Shown here: in pieces, positions 1 through 5,123 of the stretch
Position numbering within the stretch: position 1 is the stretch's first letter
Layout: each line of letters begins with the position of its first letter
DNA from: Thermoplasmata archaeon
Lineage (GTDB): Archaea > Thermoplasmatota > Thermoplasmata > JAGHBH01
NCBI GenBank assembly: GCA_030673205.1
Contig: DAOVJP010000130.1
Span: 1-5,123 of the forward strand
Length of the DNA: 5,123 nucleotides
Reading direction: 5' to 3'
Notes under the pieces: model-generated
Told to the model about the DNA's origin: nothing
The model's input: only the letters and a program-made list of their open reading frames with translations
The model's database searches: none
Position numbers and translations under genes: made by a program

Positions 1-1060
1 CCAACAACCGTATGTTCTTCTTTCTGGTGAGTATCTCCAACGCTTTGGGGGTGAAAGAGGGTGCTATGACGCACTCTATGAAGAGGTCCTTCATCTGCTC
101 CGCCGTAGCCTCGTCCACCGGACGATTGGCGGCCACCACTCCCCCGAAGGCGCTCATGGGGTCTATGCTGTGGGAGAGCCGGTATGCCTCGCTTATGCTG
201 TCGGCACTGGCTATGCCGCAGGGGTTGGTGTGTTTTATCTCCGCTATGGTCGGTCGCTCCGGAAACTCCTTTATCAGTTCCAGCGCGTCGTTGAGGTCCA
301 GTATGTTGTTGTAGGAGAGCTGTTTGCCGTGGAGCTGTTCGGCCCTGGCGGCGCAGGTGCCGTATTCTTCTTCCTCCAGGTAGAACGCCCCCTTCTGATG
401 TGGGTTCTCCCCGTATCTGGTCTGGAATTCCCGTTTGAAGGTGAGGTTGAGATGGGGTGGGAACGGCTCCTCCGGATGGTATTGTTTCCACAGGTATCCC
501 GATATGGCGATGTCATATCTGGCCGTATGGTCGAAGGCTTTGTAGGCCAGCTCCCGCATGATGTCCGCGGGTACGGTGCGCCCATCACCCATGGCCTCCA
601 GGACGAGAGGATAGTCAGAGGGATCGACCACCACGGTAACATTCTTATGGTTCTTGGCTGCGCTCCTTATGAGCGTTGGCCCCCCTATGTCTATCTGCTC
701 CACCGCATCCTCCAACGCGCATCCCTTGGCTATTGTCTCTCTGAACGGATAGAGGTTCACCACAACCATGTCTATGGTCCCTATGCCCCTCTCCTCCAGT
801 TGGTCCAGGTGATCCGGTGTTCTTCGGGCCAATATGCCGCCGTGGATCACGGGATGCAGGGTCTTCACTCGCCCATCCAGCATCTCCGGGGCGCCGGTCA
901 CCTCTGCCACATCTTCCACAGTTATCCCGGCCTCCCTTATGGTCCGGGCGGTGCCGCCACTGGACAACAATGCTATGCCCTTCTCGCTCAAAACCTTTGC
1001 AAGATCCACGATGCCCCTCTTGTCGGAGACGCTCAACAACGCACGACTTATCTTTGCCAT
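1..1060 (-). CDS. purH: Bifunctional AICAR transformylase / IMP cyclohydrolase PurH (3' end off the left edge)
   Basis: PurH carries out the last two steps of IMP synthesis in the cytosol: formyl transfer from 10-formyl-THF to AICAR, then ring closure of FAICAR. About 353 codons are present without a stop, against roughly 510-530 in full-length PurH, so the C-terminal third is missing because the window ends. The N-terminal cyclohydrolase domain shows LLSVSDKRGI (residues 8-17), LSSGGTA (32-38) and GRVKTLHPVIHGGILA (63-78), with the Lys at 66 as in animal enzymes. The transformylase domain shows RYGENPHQ (215-222), QLSYNNILDLNDA (247-259) and the catalytic-type Lys-His pair at 276-277 in KHTNPCG. 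The ATG at 1060 is preceded by GAGGGGGT at 1075-1068, seven bases upstream, and the protein begins as PurH proteins do (MAKISRALLSVSDK). Fold, motifs and order leave little doubt. PurH is less usual than PurP/PurO in archaea. Confidence 0.97.
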   Translation of the reverse strand, partial: MAKISRALLSVSDKRGIVDLAKVLSEKGIALLSSGGTARTIREAGITVEDVAEVTGAPEMLDGRVKTLHPVIHGGILARRTPDHLDQLEERGIGTIDMVVVNLYPFRETIAKGCALEDAVEQIDIGGPTLIRSAAKNHKNVTVVVDPSDYPLVLEAMGDGRTVPADIMRELAYKAFDHTARYDIAISGYLWKQYHPEEPFPPHLNLTFKREFQTRYGENPHQKGAFYLEEEEYGTCAARAEQLHGKQLSYNNILDLNDALELIKEFPERPTIAEIKHTNPCGIASADSISEAYRLSHSIDPMSAFGGVVAANRPVDEATAEQMKDLFIECVIAPSFTPKALEILTRKKNIRLL

Positions 1061-1067
1061 CGCTATT

Positions 1068-1075
1068 ACCCCCTC
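1068..1075 (-). promoter_or_regulatory. Ribosome binding site of purH
   Basis: GAGGGGGT on the minus strand ends seven bases before the ATG at 1060, good spacing for a Shine-Dalgarno site. It overlaps the predicted transcription start, so whether the whole site is in the mRNA depends on the exact start nucleotide. Confidence 0.5.
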
Positions 1076-1090
1076 TTAAACCATCTGGTG

Positions 1091-1104
1091 GATTTAAAGG
1101 TTTC
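1091..1104 (-). promoter_or_regulatory. Archaeal BRE + TATA box driving purH
   Basis: Read on the minus strand, GAAACC (1104-1099) is followed directly by TTTAAATC (1098-1091), a near-consensus archaeal B-recognition element plus TATA box. Transcription would be expected about 25 bases from the box centre, near 1070. That is about ten bases before the purH ATG at 1060 and inside the Shine-Dalgarno-like run, so the leader should be very short. The start point is inferred from usual archaeal spacing. Confidence 0.75.
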
Positions 1105-1160
1105 TTGGGGTGAGAGGGGAGGGATGCTGTGTGGAGGTTGGAGGCGAGGCGGTGAAAACG

Positions 1161-1175
1161 CTTAAACACAAATAT
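1161..1175 (+). promoter_or_regulatory. Possible TATA-like element for the 1202 membrane-protein gene
   Basis: An AT-rich stretch beginning CTTAAACACAAATAT lies in an otherwise G-rich spacer, about 40 bases before the ATG at 1202 and preceded by purine-rich GAAAACG, which could act as a BRE. It matches the archaeal consensus less well than the purH element. Expected spacing puts the transcript start near 1189, just before the ribosome binding site. Confidence 0.35.
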
Positions 1176-1190
1176 CACATTCACGTCCTG

Positions 1191-1195
1191 AGGAG
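1191..1195 (+). promoter_or_regulatory. Ribosome binding site AGGAG for the 1202 gene
   Basis: AGGAG ends six bases before the ATG at 1202, which supports that start. No other in-frame start lies between the site and this ATG. Confidence 0.6.
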
Positions 1196-1201
1196 TGTTG
1201 A

Positions 1202-2008
1202 ATGCCGATAACAAAGAAGATAGTTTCTGGGTTTGGTAGGATTTTGATGTTGCTTAGTCCATTCATGGCGGTAATATACGTCATGGGCTGGATGTTAATA
1301 TATTGCTATTCATGGTTTCCTTCGCCGAAAGAAATCTTCTACACTAATGCATCAATCTTTCAAGGATTGGCTGCGCTTGTCGGGTTATTGCTCCTAGCGC
1401 TATTCTATAGATGGGGCGCATTGGAGAATACAAGACAAGAGTACCTTTCTACCCTGCAAGACAATTTCTACCGAATGACGGGGAGTGTTTACTTCTTTGA
1501 GCATGACTTAACCAGAGCAGCTAAAATGCCCATTACCGACGATGGAGCGGCTCGCAAATATCTCATAAAGCAATTATCAGGAAAAGTGGCGCATCAAGTC
1601 GATGGGAAAAGATGGAATTTCCTAGATATATGTGACCCACACAATTTGAAGTTGAAGAAAGATGCGGGGCTATACAAGATGCTCCCTGGCGATTGGGAGC
1701 GACTTAAGGCGCATTATGAGAGTATATGGAATGATGCCATAGAACAACAAAGAAAGATGGAACGCAGTGTGATGGCCCTTAGGAAGTTGAGCAACGAAAG
1801 AAAAACCCTTTGTGACCTTGTTTTATTTCCTGTGTTGGTCATTCTTTCGACCATGCTCTCTGCGTTGCTCTACTTAATGGTAGGGAGTACTCACGTATCG
1901 GCGTATTGGCTCTGGACAAATGTGATACTGGCGTTCATATCTATTTTTGTGACATGGGTGTATGTTTGGATAATCTTAAGCGTTAGCACAAAAGAAGCAA
2001 GTTCTTAG
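1202..2008 (+). CDS. Four-helix membrane protein of unknown function with a large central cytoplasmic loop
   Basis: I do not recognise this 268-residue protein. Hydrophobic segments lie at about residues 12-36, 50-70, 205-228 and 235-260, giving a 2TM-loop-2TM layout. Lys5/Lys6 and the basic central region (71-203) fit the positive-inside rule with both ends and the loop in the cytoplasm. The end of the loop (about 165-203, rich in E, K, R and Q) is likely helical and may form a coiled coil. The only N-glycosylation sequon (Asn49-Ala-Ser) falls in the short predicted outer loop. Start: ATG after AGGAG at good spacing. The gene runs opposite to purH and 195 bases before the TPR gene. Its DNA is clearly AT-richer (about 38-50% GC in lines I counted, against about 57-67% in purH and the TPR gene), and Arg codons are mixed AGA/CGA/CGC, unlike the AGG-dominated neighbours. 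This suggests recent acquisition. It could be a sensor or effector membrane subunit, but nothing specific supports a function. Confidence 0.85.
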   Translation: MPITKKIVSGFGRILMLLSPFMAVIYVMGWMLIYCYSWFPSPKEIFYTNASIFQGLAALVGLLLLALFYRWGALENTRQEYLSTLQDNFYRMTGSVYFFEHDLTRAAKMPITDDGAARKYLIKQLSGKVAHQVDGKRWNFLDICDPHNLKLKKDAGLYKMLPGDWERLKAHYESIWNDAIEQQRKMERSVMALRKLSNERKTLCDLVLFPVLVILSTMLSALLYLMVGSTHVSAYWLWTNVILAFISIFVTWVYVWIILSVSTKEASS

Positions 2009-2025
2009 GTACGACCTAATAAGAA
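2002..2025 (+). repeat. Inverted repeat over the stop codon of the 1202 gene
   Basis: TTAGGT (2005-2010) and ACCTAA (2014-2019) form a perfect six-base inverted repeat around a three-base ACG centre. The outer TTCTTA (2002-2007) can instead pair with TAAGAA (2020-2025). The TAG stop (2006-2008) lies inside the stem. It could be an mRNA 3'-end hairpin, but no T-tract follows, so a terminator role is uncertain. Confidence 0.4.
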
Positions 2026-2051
2026 ATAGCCGATTAACCGAAAGCGGCAAG

Positions 2052-2059
2052 TTAATTTA
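2052..2059 (+). promoter_or_regulatory. Possible TATA-like element upstream of the TPR gene
   Basis: TTAATTTA is the most TATA-like stretch in the 2009-2203 spacer, with purine-rich GCGGCAAG before it. Usual spacing would start transcription near 2080 and give the TPR gene a leader of about 120 bases. The match is moderate, and the rest of the spacer holds no stronger candidate. The 1202 gene is also upstream, so read-through is possible. Confidence 0.3.
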
Positions 2060-2117
2060 CCTGTGTCTAGGCTGACGAGGTTGGTGGCGTTAGATGGTAG
2101 GCGTGAAATAGGAGGGA

Positions 2118-2180
2118 ATGGCAGAGGGGAAAAACAGAAATACGCGGCACACATACCGTAGGTCGGTGGTTAGGTCTTGA
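2118..2180 (+). CDS. Doubtful 20-codon basic leader ORF before the TPR gene
   Basis: An ATG at 2118 directly follows the strong Shine-Dalgarno-like GGAGGG (2111-2116) and opens a 20-codon frame (MAEGKNRNTR then HTYRRSVVRS) ending at TGA 2178-2180. The peptide is very basic, with no hydrophobic segment. Against it: the gap between GGAGGG and ATG is one base, shorter than normal, and a frame this short can arise by chance. Its TGA overlaps a TTG (2177-2179) in frame with the TPR protein, an arrangement that would suit translational coupling. I list it only as a possibility. Confidence 0.15.
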   Translation: MAEGKNRNTRHTYRRSVVRS

Positions 2181-2194
2181 CATCGCAATTGAGT

Positions 2195-2200
2195 GGAGAG
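2195..2200 (+). promoter_or_regulatory. Ribosome binding site that decides the TPR start
   Basis: GGAGAG, with its GGAG core at 2195-2198, lies five bases before the ATG at 2204. The longer alternative start, TTG at 2177, has only weak GGTGGT upstream. This favours ATG 2204 and removes nine residues from the longest frame. Confidence 0.6.
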
Positions 2201-2203
2201 ATA

Positions 2204-3430
2204 ATGAATATTCTGGATAATGATGTTGGGGATATGGGCGGTTTCATTTTGAAGAAGCAGTGCTCCACATTGGACATCCCCTATGATGATATAGAACCAC
2301 AGGACCTGTCCAAGGTGGCTTTGCGGCTCTCGAACGCGTTGTCGCTCTTCGGAAAGGAGAAAGCCAACACCGTATATATGAAGGTCAAGAAGCTCGGCGA
2401 GAAGACATGGGAAGCCGGGGGAGGAGGGGAGTTGGCCCATGAACTGGATATGGCCGAGGCCGCGAGGATGGTGGGCAACCTTCACGAAGCTAGAGATCAT
2501 ATAGACAGGGCGGAGAAGGATGGCGCATTGAACGCGCCGGAGCTGGCCTCCAGGTTCCTCCTGCTCAGGGGAGACCTGCACCTGCGTGAGGGGGATAAGA
2601 ATGGATCCATGGAGGACTACAAGGAGGCCCGGTCCTTGGCAGAGGTAAGGGGGAACGAGGAGGAGGTCCAGGAGGCCGAGTATGGGATGGGCAACGTACT
2701 ATGGAGGAAGGGAGAGTATGAAAAAGGATCGAAGATCATGCTCAAATGCGCCGAGAGGTGCAAGAAGGCCAACAATCCCCGGATGGCGGGAAAGGCATAC
2801 ATGGCATTGGCTAACATAAGCGATGAGTGGGGGCGGTTCGAGGAGATGCAGAGCTACGCGAAGAAAAGCAAGGCCGCCCTTAAAGAGGCGAATGACGAGA
2901 GAGGGTTGGCCACTTTGCACAACAACCTGGGGGTGGCCTATGCCCGCCATCAGAGGTTCGAAGAGAGCCTGGGAGAGTACAAGGAATGCATCAGAATGGC
3001 CAAGCGTGTCGGCTATCGGTCCATGGAAGGATGGGCAATGTTCAACGCGGCCGAGAATTGCGCCCGCATGGGGAGGTCGGATGAAGCTCTCGATCTCTGT
3101 GAGGAGAGCGAGGCTATATTCAAGAAGCTAGAGGACCGATTGGGCATGTCTGGCGTATACATGTCCTTTGCCGTGATCTATTGGCTGAGAGAGGATCCGA
3201 AGAGGGCTGAGAGATATTTTCAGAGGACCATATCCATCCGCAGGGATCTGGACATGCCGTATAGGACCGCAGACGCCCTCTACGAATATGGGTGTTTCCT
3301 AGCTGAACATGGGAATGTTAGGGAGGCAAGGGAGACATTGTCCGAGAGTCTCAGGATATTCTCCGGGCTGAAGAACGGAGAGAGGACGGAACAGTTGGAA
3401 CAGGCCCTCAAGAGGTTGGAAAAACATTAA
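2204..3430 (+). CDS. TPR-repeat protein with an N-terminal helical module
   Basis: This is a 408-residue soluble protein with no signal peptide or membrane segment. Residues 1-64 form a separate mostly helical module (LDNDVGDMGGFILKKQC... then a DLSKVALRLSNAL...FGKEK pattern). I have the impression that similar short modules occur in other Thermoplasmatota TPR and signalling proteins, but I could not check. From about residue 75 to 388 there are about eight tetratricopeptide-like helical pairs. The turn positions at 130, 170, 210, 250, 290, 330 and 370 (REGDKNGS, RKGEYEKG, EWGRFEEM, RHQRFEES, RMGRSDEA, REDPKRAE, EHGNVREA) are exactly 40 residues apart. This is the longer 40-residue TPR class rather than the classic 34. 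Such arrays are protein-binding scaffolds, and the partner is unknown. The start was chosen at ATG 2204 because of GGAGAG; TTG 2177 would add nine residues. The HAD gene follows after 24 bases, so co-transcription is plausible. Arg codons are mostly AGG, as in the other high-GC genes. Confidence 0.93.
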   Translation: MNILDNDVGDMGGFILKKQCSTLDIPYDDIEPQDLSKVALRLSNALSLFGKEKANTVYMKVKKLGEKTWEAGGGGELAHELDMAEAARMVGNLHEARDHIDRAEKDGALNAPELASRFLLLRGDLHLREGDKNGSMEDYKEARSLAEVRGNEEEVQEAEYGMGNVLWRKGEYEKGSKIMLKCAERCKKANNPRMAGKAYMALANISDEWGRFEEMQSYAKKSKAALKEANDERGLATLHNNLGVAYARHQRFEESLGEYKECIRMAKRVGYRSMEGWAMFNAAENCARMGRSDEALDLCEESEAIFKKLEDRLGMSGVYMSFAVIYWLREDPKRAERYFQRTISIRRDLDMPYRTADALYEYGCFLAEHGNVREARETLSESLRIFSGLKNGERTEQLEQALKRLEKH

Positions 3431-3434
3431 CATA
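3418..3434 (+). promoter_or_regulatory. Probable promoter for the HAD gene, inside the end of the TPR gene
   Basis: Purine-rich GGAAAAAC (3418-3425, BRE-like) is followed by ATTAACATA (3426-3434, TATA-like). The box centre is about 25 bases before the HAD ATG at 3455, the usual archaeal distance to the transcription start. The mRNA would therefore begin at or next to the start codon, which fits the lack of any Shine-Dalgarno site in the pyrimidine-rich 3435-3454. Confidence 0.5.
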
Positions 3435-3454
3435 CCCGCCTCCTTTCTCTCTCC

Positions 3455-4099
3455 ATGAAATACGACCTGGTCGTCTTTGACCTGGATGGTGTCCTGGTGG
3501 AGCCTGAGAGTTCCTGGGTGTGGGTGCATGACCATTATAGTACCAACAACGAGGAGTCGTACCAAGCCTACAACAGGGGTGAGATAGACGACCACGAGTT
3601 CATGAGGAGGGACATAGCCCTATGGCGCCGTGGGAGGGAGCATGTTTCGTATGAGGAGATCGCCAGGATATTAGATGGCGTTCCCATCATGCCCGGTGCC
3701 AAAGAGACCTTGGCCGCCATAAAGGGGGCCGGAGCAAAGACCGCCATCGTGAGCGGAGGCCTTCTTCCGCTGGCCAAGAGAGTGGCCTATGAACTGGGCA
3801 TAGAAGAGGTGTATGCCAACGACCTTGAGGTGGATGAGAAGGGAGGGCTGAGGGGAGAGGGGATATTGGGCGTTGCTCTGAGGGATAAGCTCTCTTCCCT
3901 TCGTTCGATAATGGAAGAGGCGGGCCTTTCGAGGGAAAGGACGGCTGCGGTGGGGAACAGCCGCATAGACGCCCCCATGCTGAAGGAGGCGGGCATGGGA
4001 ATAGCGTTCAACCCCGCTGATGAGATAGTGAAGAGGGAGGCGGACGTGATCGTCGGGGGTGGGGACCTCCGCGCCATATTATGTCATCTTGGTCTGTGA
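3455..4099 (+). CDS. HAD-superfamily phosphatase, phosphoserine-phosphatase-like (HAD-IB type)
   Basis: This 214-residue cytoplasmic protein has the HAD hydrolase layout. Motif I is FDLDGVL with nucleophile Asp9 and acid/base Asp11. An all-helical cap of the C1 type follows (about 16-80). Motif II is Ser100 in IVSGG, motif III is Lys145, and motif IV is VGNSRID (166-172) with Asp172. SerB-like phosphatases share this size and cap type, so small phosphometabolites are plausible substrates, but the substrate cannot be read from the sequence. Oddity: motif IV normally reads GD with an Mg-binding Asp, and here Asn168 (AAC, 3956-3958) takes its place, which may reduce or alter activity. The start is ATG 3455, with no upstream in-frame alternative of merit and no ribosome binding site, so it is probably leaderless. 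It lies 24 bases after the TPR gene and converges with the protease gene. Confidence 0.92.
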   Translation: MKYDLVVFDLDGVLVEPESSWVWVHDHYSTNNEESYQAYNRGEIDDHEFMRRDIALWRRGREHVSYEEIARILDGVPIMPGAKETLAAIKGAGAKTAIVSGGLLPLAKRVAYELGIEEVYANDLEVDEKGGLRGEGILGVALRDKLSSLRSIMEEAGLSRERTAAVGNSRIDAPMLKEAGMGIAFNPADEIVKREADVIVGGGDLRAILCHLGL

Positions 4100-4141
4100 G
4101 TGTTGGTCTATGCGTGTGGTCTATGCGTGTGGTCTGTGGGG
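4091..4141 (+). repeat. Short tandem repeat in the convergent gap (13-base unit)
   Basis: GGTCTATGCGTGT occurs twice in perfect tandem (4105-4117 and 4118-4130). A diverged 14-base copy precedes it (GGTCTGTGAGTGTT, 4091-4104, overlapping the last HAD codons), and a partial copy follows (GGTCTGTGGGG, from 4131). It probably arose by replication slippage in a non-coding gap. Its GT-rich makeup could also mark the transcript 3' ends, but that is speculation. Confidence 0.8.
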
Positions 4142-4165
4142 CATGTGTCGTGGACATGTAGTTTC
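4142..4165 (+). terminator. Weak candidate hairpin between the HAD and protease genes
   Basis: TGTC (4146-4149) and GACA (4153-4156) pair around GTG, with wobble and A-T extension outward. CATGT/ACATG (4142-4146 and 4154-4158) is an alternative pairing. It is followed by the short T-containing TAGTTTCTATG. The position, just past HAD and at the protease stop, suits a transcript end, but the stem is short and the T-tract poor. Confidence 0.2.
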
Positions 4166-5123
4166 TATGTGGTCTCTGCTTCCGTCGCTGTGATGGTCGA
4201 AACATCCTTCGTCATTGCCCTAGCCGCTATATCCATCGTTGGAACCCTAGCCTTCGTTCTTTTCCGCTTATAAACGTATGCAGCAGTCCCCAACATCGCA
4301 AGGATCAGAAGGAAGGGCCACAATGGCATCCCGGGCACAGGCGCAGGAGGTGGGGCCGATGGCTCTTCCACATAGAGGGCGTTCAGGTCGTAGAAGGCGG
4401 TCTCCAGCAGTATCGTGGTGTTCCCCTCGTTCTCAGGGGTTGAGAAATCCCATTGGGCCACACGGGCCTGGAGGTCCGTAGCGTTCACGGTTATGGTATC
4501 GTTCCCCTCCGGCGAGAAGACAAGGCGCAGTTTGACATCGTATTCCATCCTCGCTTCCCTGAATTGTGTGCTGGGCCTGCCCCCAAAGGGGAAGGAGAAT
4601 CCCTGGCCCTCCACATCGAAGGCCCAGTACCCGCCTCCCTGGCCCGATATATCTATTTCCTCATGCACAGAGGCTGCGGTCCAATCGCTCTGGTTGTCCA
4701 GGTTGCTGTCATATGTGAGGGTCAACTGGCCCACGGTGACACCCTGGTCCACGGATATCGGAGCATATTGCAGGTCCACAACGAGCTTGGTCGCCTCCGG
4801 AGGAATGTACACTAGGCGTCTCTGGTCCGTTTCCATGCTTCCACCGGCCTTCGAGCTAGCCTGCCCCCATTCTCCATGCCAGCTCGTTTCGAGTGCATCG
4901 GTCCTCTCCTCCCTGTACAGGGTCTTGTTCGTGCTCATGTTGGAGTATACGCGGTAGGCGTCCCACACCGTGGCGTTCGACGCCTCTTTTCGCAGTTCTT
5001 CCAGGGCCAGCGATATGGCTATGGCCTTGTCAACATCCACGAGGCCGTATCCCTGGGCGAGGTCGGTGGATTTGTTGTCCACAGTGCCGTTGGTACTCTG
5101 CGAGGGCACGCCGTTCTCGCTGG
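4165..5123 (-). CDS. C-terminal part of a membrane-anchored S8 (subtilisin-like) serine protease (5' end off the right edge)
   Basis: The frame is open to the right edge and gives about 318 residues. The catalytic region lies outside the window, so no active-site residue can be seen. Counting from the GTG codon at 5109, GYGLVDVDKAI (20-30) matches the conserved stretch that follows the catalytic Ser in many archaeal and bacterial subtilases. A beta-rich, aromatic domain follows (about 95-245), then a Pro-rich stalk (PPPAPVPG, 253-260), one membrane helix (about 262-281), a stop-transfer KRKR and a short cytoplasmic tail of about 30 residues. This is a type I topology with the protease outside. 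Nine N-glycosylation sequons lie before the helix (residues 7, 12, 45, 57, 61, 139, 203, 209, 230), as expected for an archaeal surface glycoprotein. The GTG at 5109 is internal, not a credible start, because coding continues upstream. The stop is TAG at 4167-4165. The S8 call rests mainly on the GYGxVDVDKA motif; another surface protein is possible. Confidence 0.7.
   Translation of the reverse strand, partial: SENGVPSQSTNGTVDNKSTDLAQGYGLVDVDKAIAISLALEELRKEASNATVWDAYRVYSNMSTNKTLYREERTDALETSWHGEWGQASSKAGGSMETDQRRLVYIPPEATKLVVDLQYAPISVDQGVTVGQLTLTYDSNLDNQSDWTAASVHEEIDISGQGGGYWAFDVEGQGFSFPFGGRPSTQFREARMEYDVKLRLVFSPEGNDTITVNATDLQARVAQWDFSTPENEGNTTILLETAFYDLNALYVEEPSAPPPAPVPGMPLWPFLLILAMLGTAAYVYKRKRTKARVPTMDIAARAMTKDVSTITATEAETT

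Noticed and set aside
170..1165. Long open frame of 331 codons on the plus strand
   Set aside because: It is antisense in the same codon register as purH, whose motifs are unmistakable. The composition is shadow-like, with no domain.
645..1214. Minus-strand open frame of 189 codons spanning the purH start and the divergent spacer
   Set aside because: It overlaps purH in another frame and crosses both promoters; low-complexity R/G/H-rich product.
2177..2203. TTG at 2177 as the start of the TPR protein
   Set aside because: The upstream ribosome site is weak, whereas ATG 2204 has GGAGAG at good spacing and begins directly at the helical module.
2009..2203. tRNA or small structured RNA in the spacer before the TPR gene
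   Set aside because: No cloverleaf, no convincing C/D box pair and no CCA-like end could be found by eye.
2090..2581. Minus-strand open frame of 163 codons
   Set aside because: It is antisense to the TPR gene, with no recognisable domain and no promoter or ribosome site of note.
4415..4957. Plus-strand open frame of 180 codons
   Set aside because: It is antisense to the S8-like protease gene, whose topology and sequons make the minus strand the coding one.
5107..5109. GTG at 5109 as the start of the minus-strand surface protein
   Set aside because: The frame continues to the edge and no signal peptide follows the GTG, while the downstream motif belongs to the middle of a subtilase.
1..5123. 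A defence or mobile-element system
   Set aside because: No transposase, integrase, nuclease, reverse transcriptase, CRISPR repeat or attachment site was found. One AT-rich orphan membrane gene is not enough to claim a system.

Overview
The window looks like chromosomal DNA from an archaeon, most likely a member of the Thermoplasmatota. That placement is an inference. It rests on a textbook archaeal BRE/TATA element (GAAACC + TTTAAATC) upstream of purH, heavy AGG (Arg) and ATA (Ile) codon use in the high-GC genes, a probable leaderless gene, and a cell-surface protein dense in N-glycosylation sequons. No rRNA, tRNA, CRISPR array, insertion sequence or origin was seen.

Layout. Positions 1-1060 (minus) hold the N-terminal two thirds of purH, the last two-step enzyme of IMP synthesis, cut by the left edge. 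A 141-base divergent promoter region (1061-1201) separates it from 1202-2008 (plus), a four-helix membrane protein of unknown function in clearly AT-richer DNA, which is the likeliest recent arrival here. A 195-base spacer (2009-2203) has a small inverted repeat over the preceding stop codon and a doubtful 20-codon ORF. Positions 2204-3430 (plus) encode a TPR protein with a distinct N-terminal module and repeats phased every 40 residues. Only 24 bases later, 3455-4099 (plus) encodes a HAD-superfamily phosphatase, apparently with its own promoter in the end of the TPR gene. A short convergent gap (4100-4164) carries a 13-base tandem repeat. Positions 4165-5123 (minus) encode the C-terminal part of a membrane-anchored, probably glycosylated, subtilisin-like (S8) protease whose catalytic part lies beyond the right edge.

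How the genes relate. purH is housekeeping purine synthesis. The TPR and HAD genes are close enough to be co-transcribed, but nothing in their sequences shows a shared pathway. The protease and the low-GC membrane protein appear unrelated to the others. I did not find a convincing new multi-gene system. The more interesting points are the altered motif IV of the HAD protein (Asp to Asn), its probable leaderless expression, the low-GC membrane protein, and the strict repeat register plus N-terminal module of the TPR protein.
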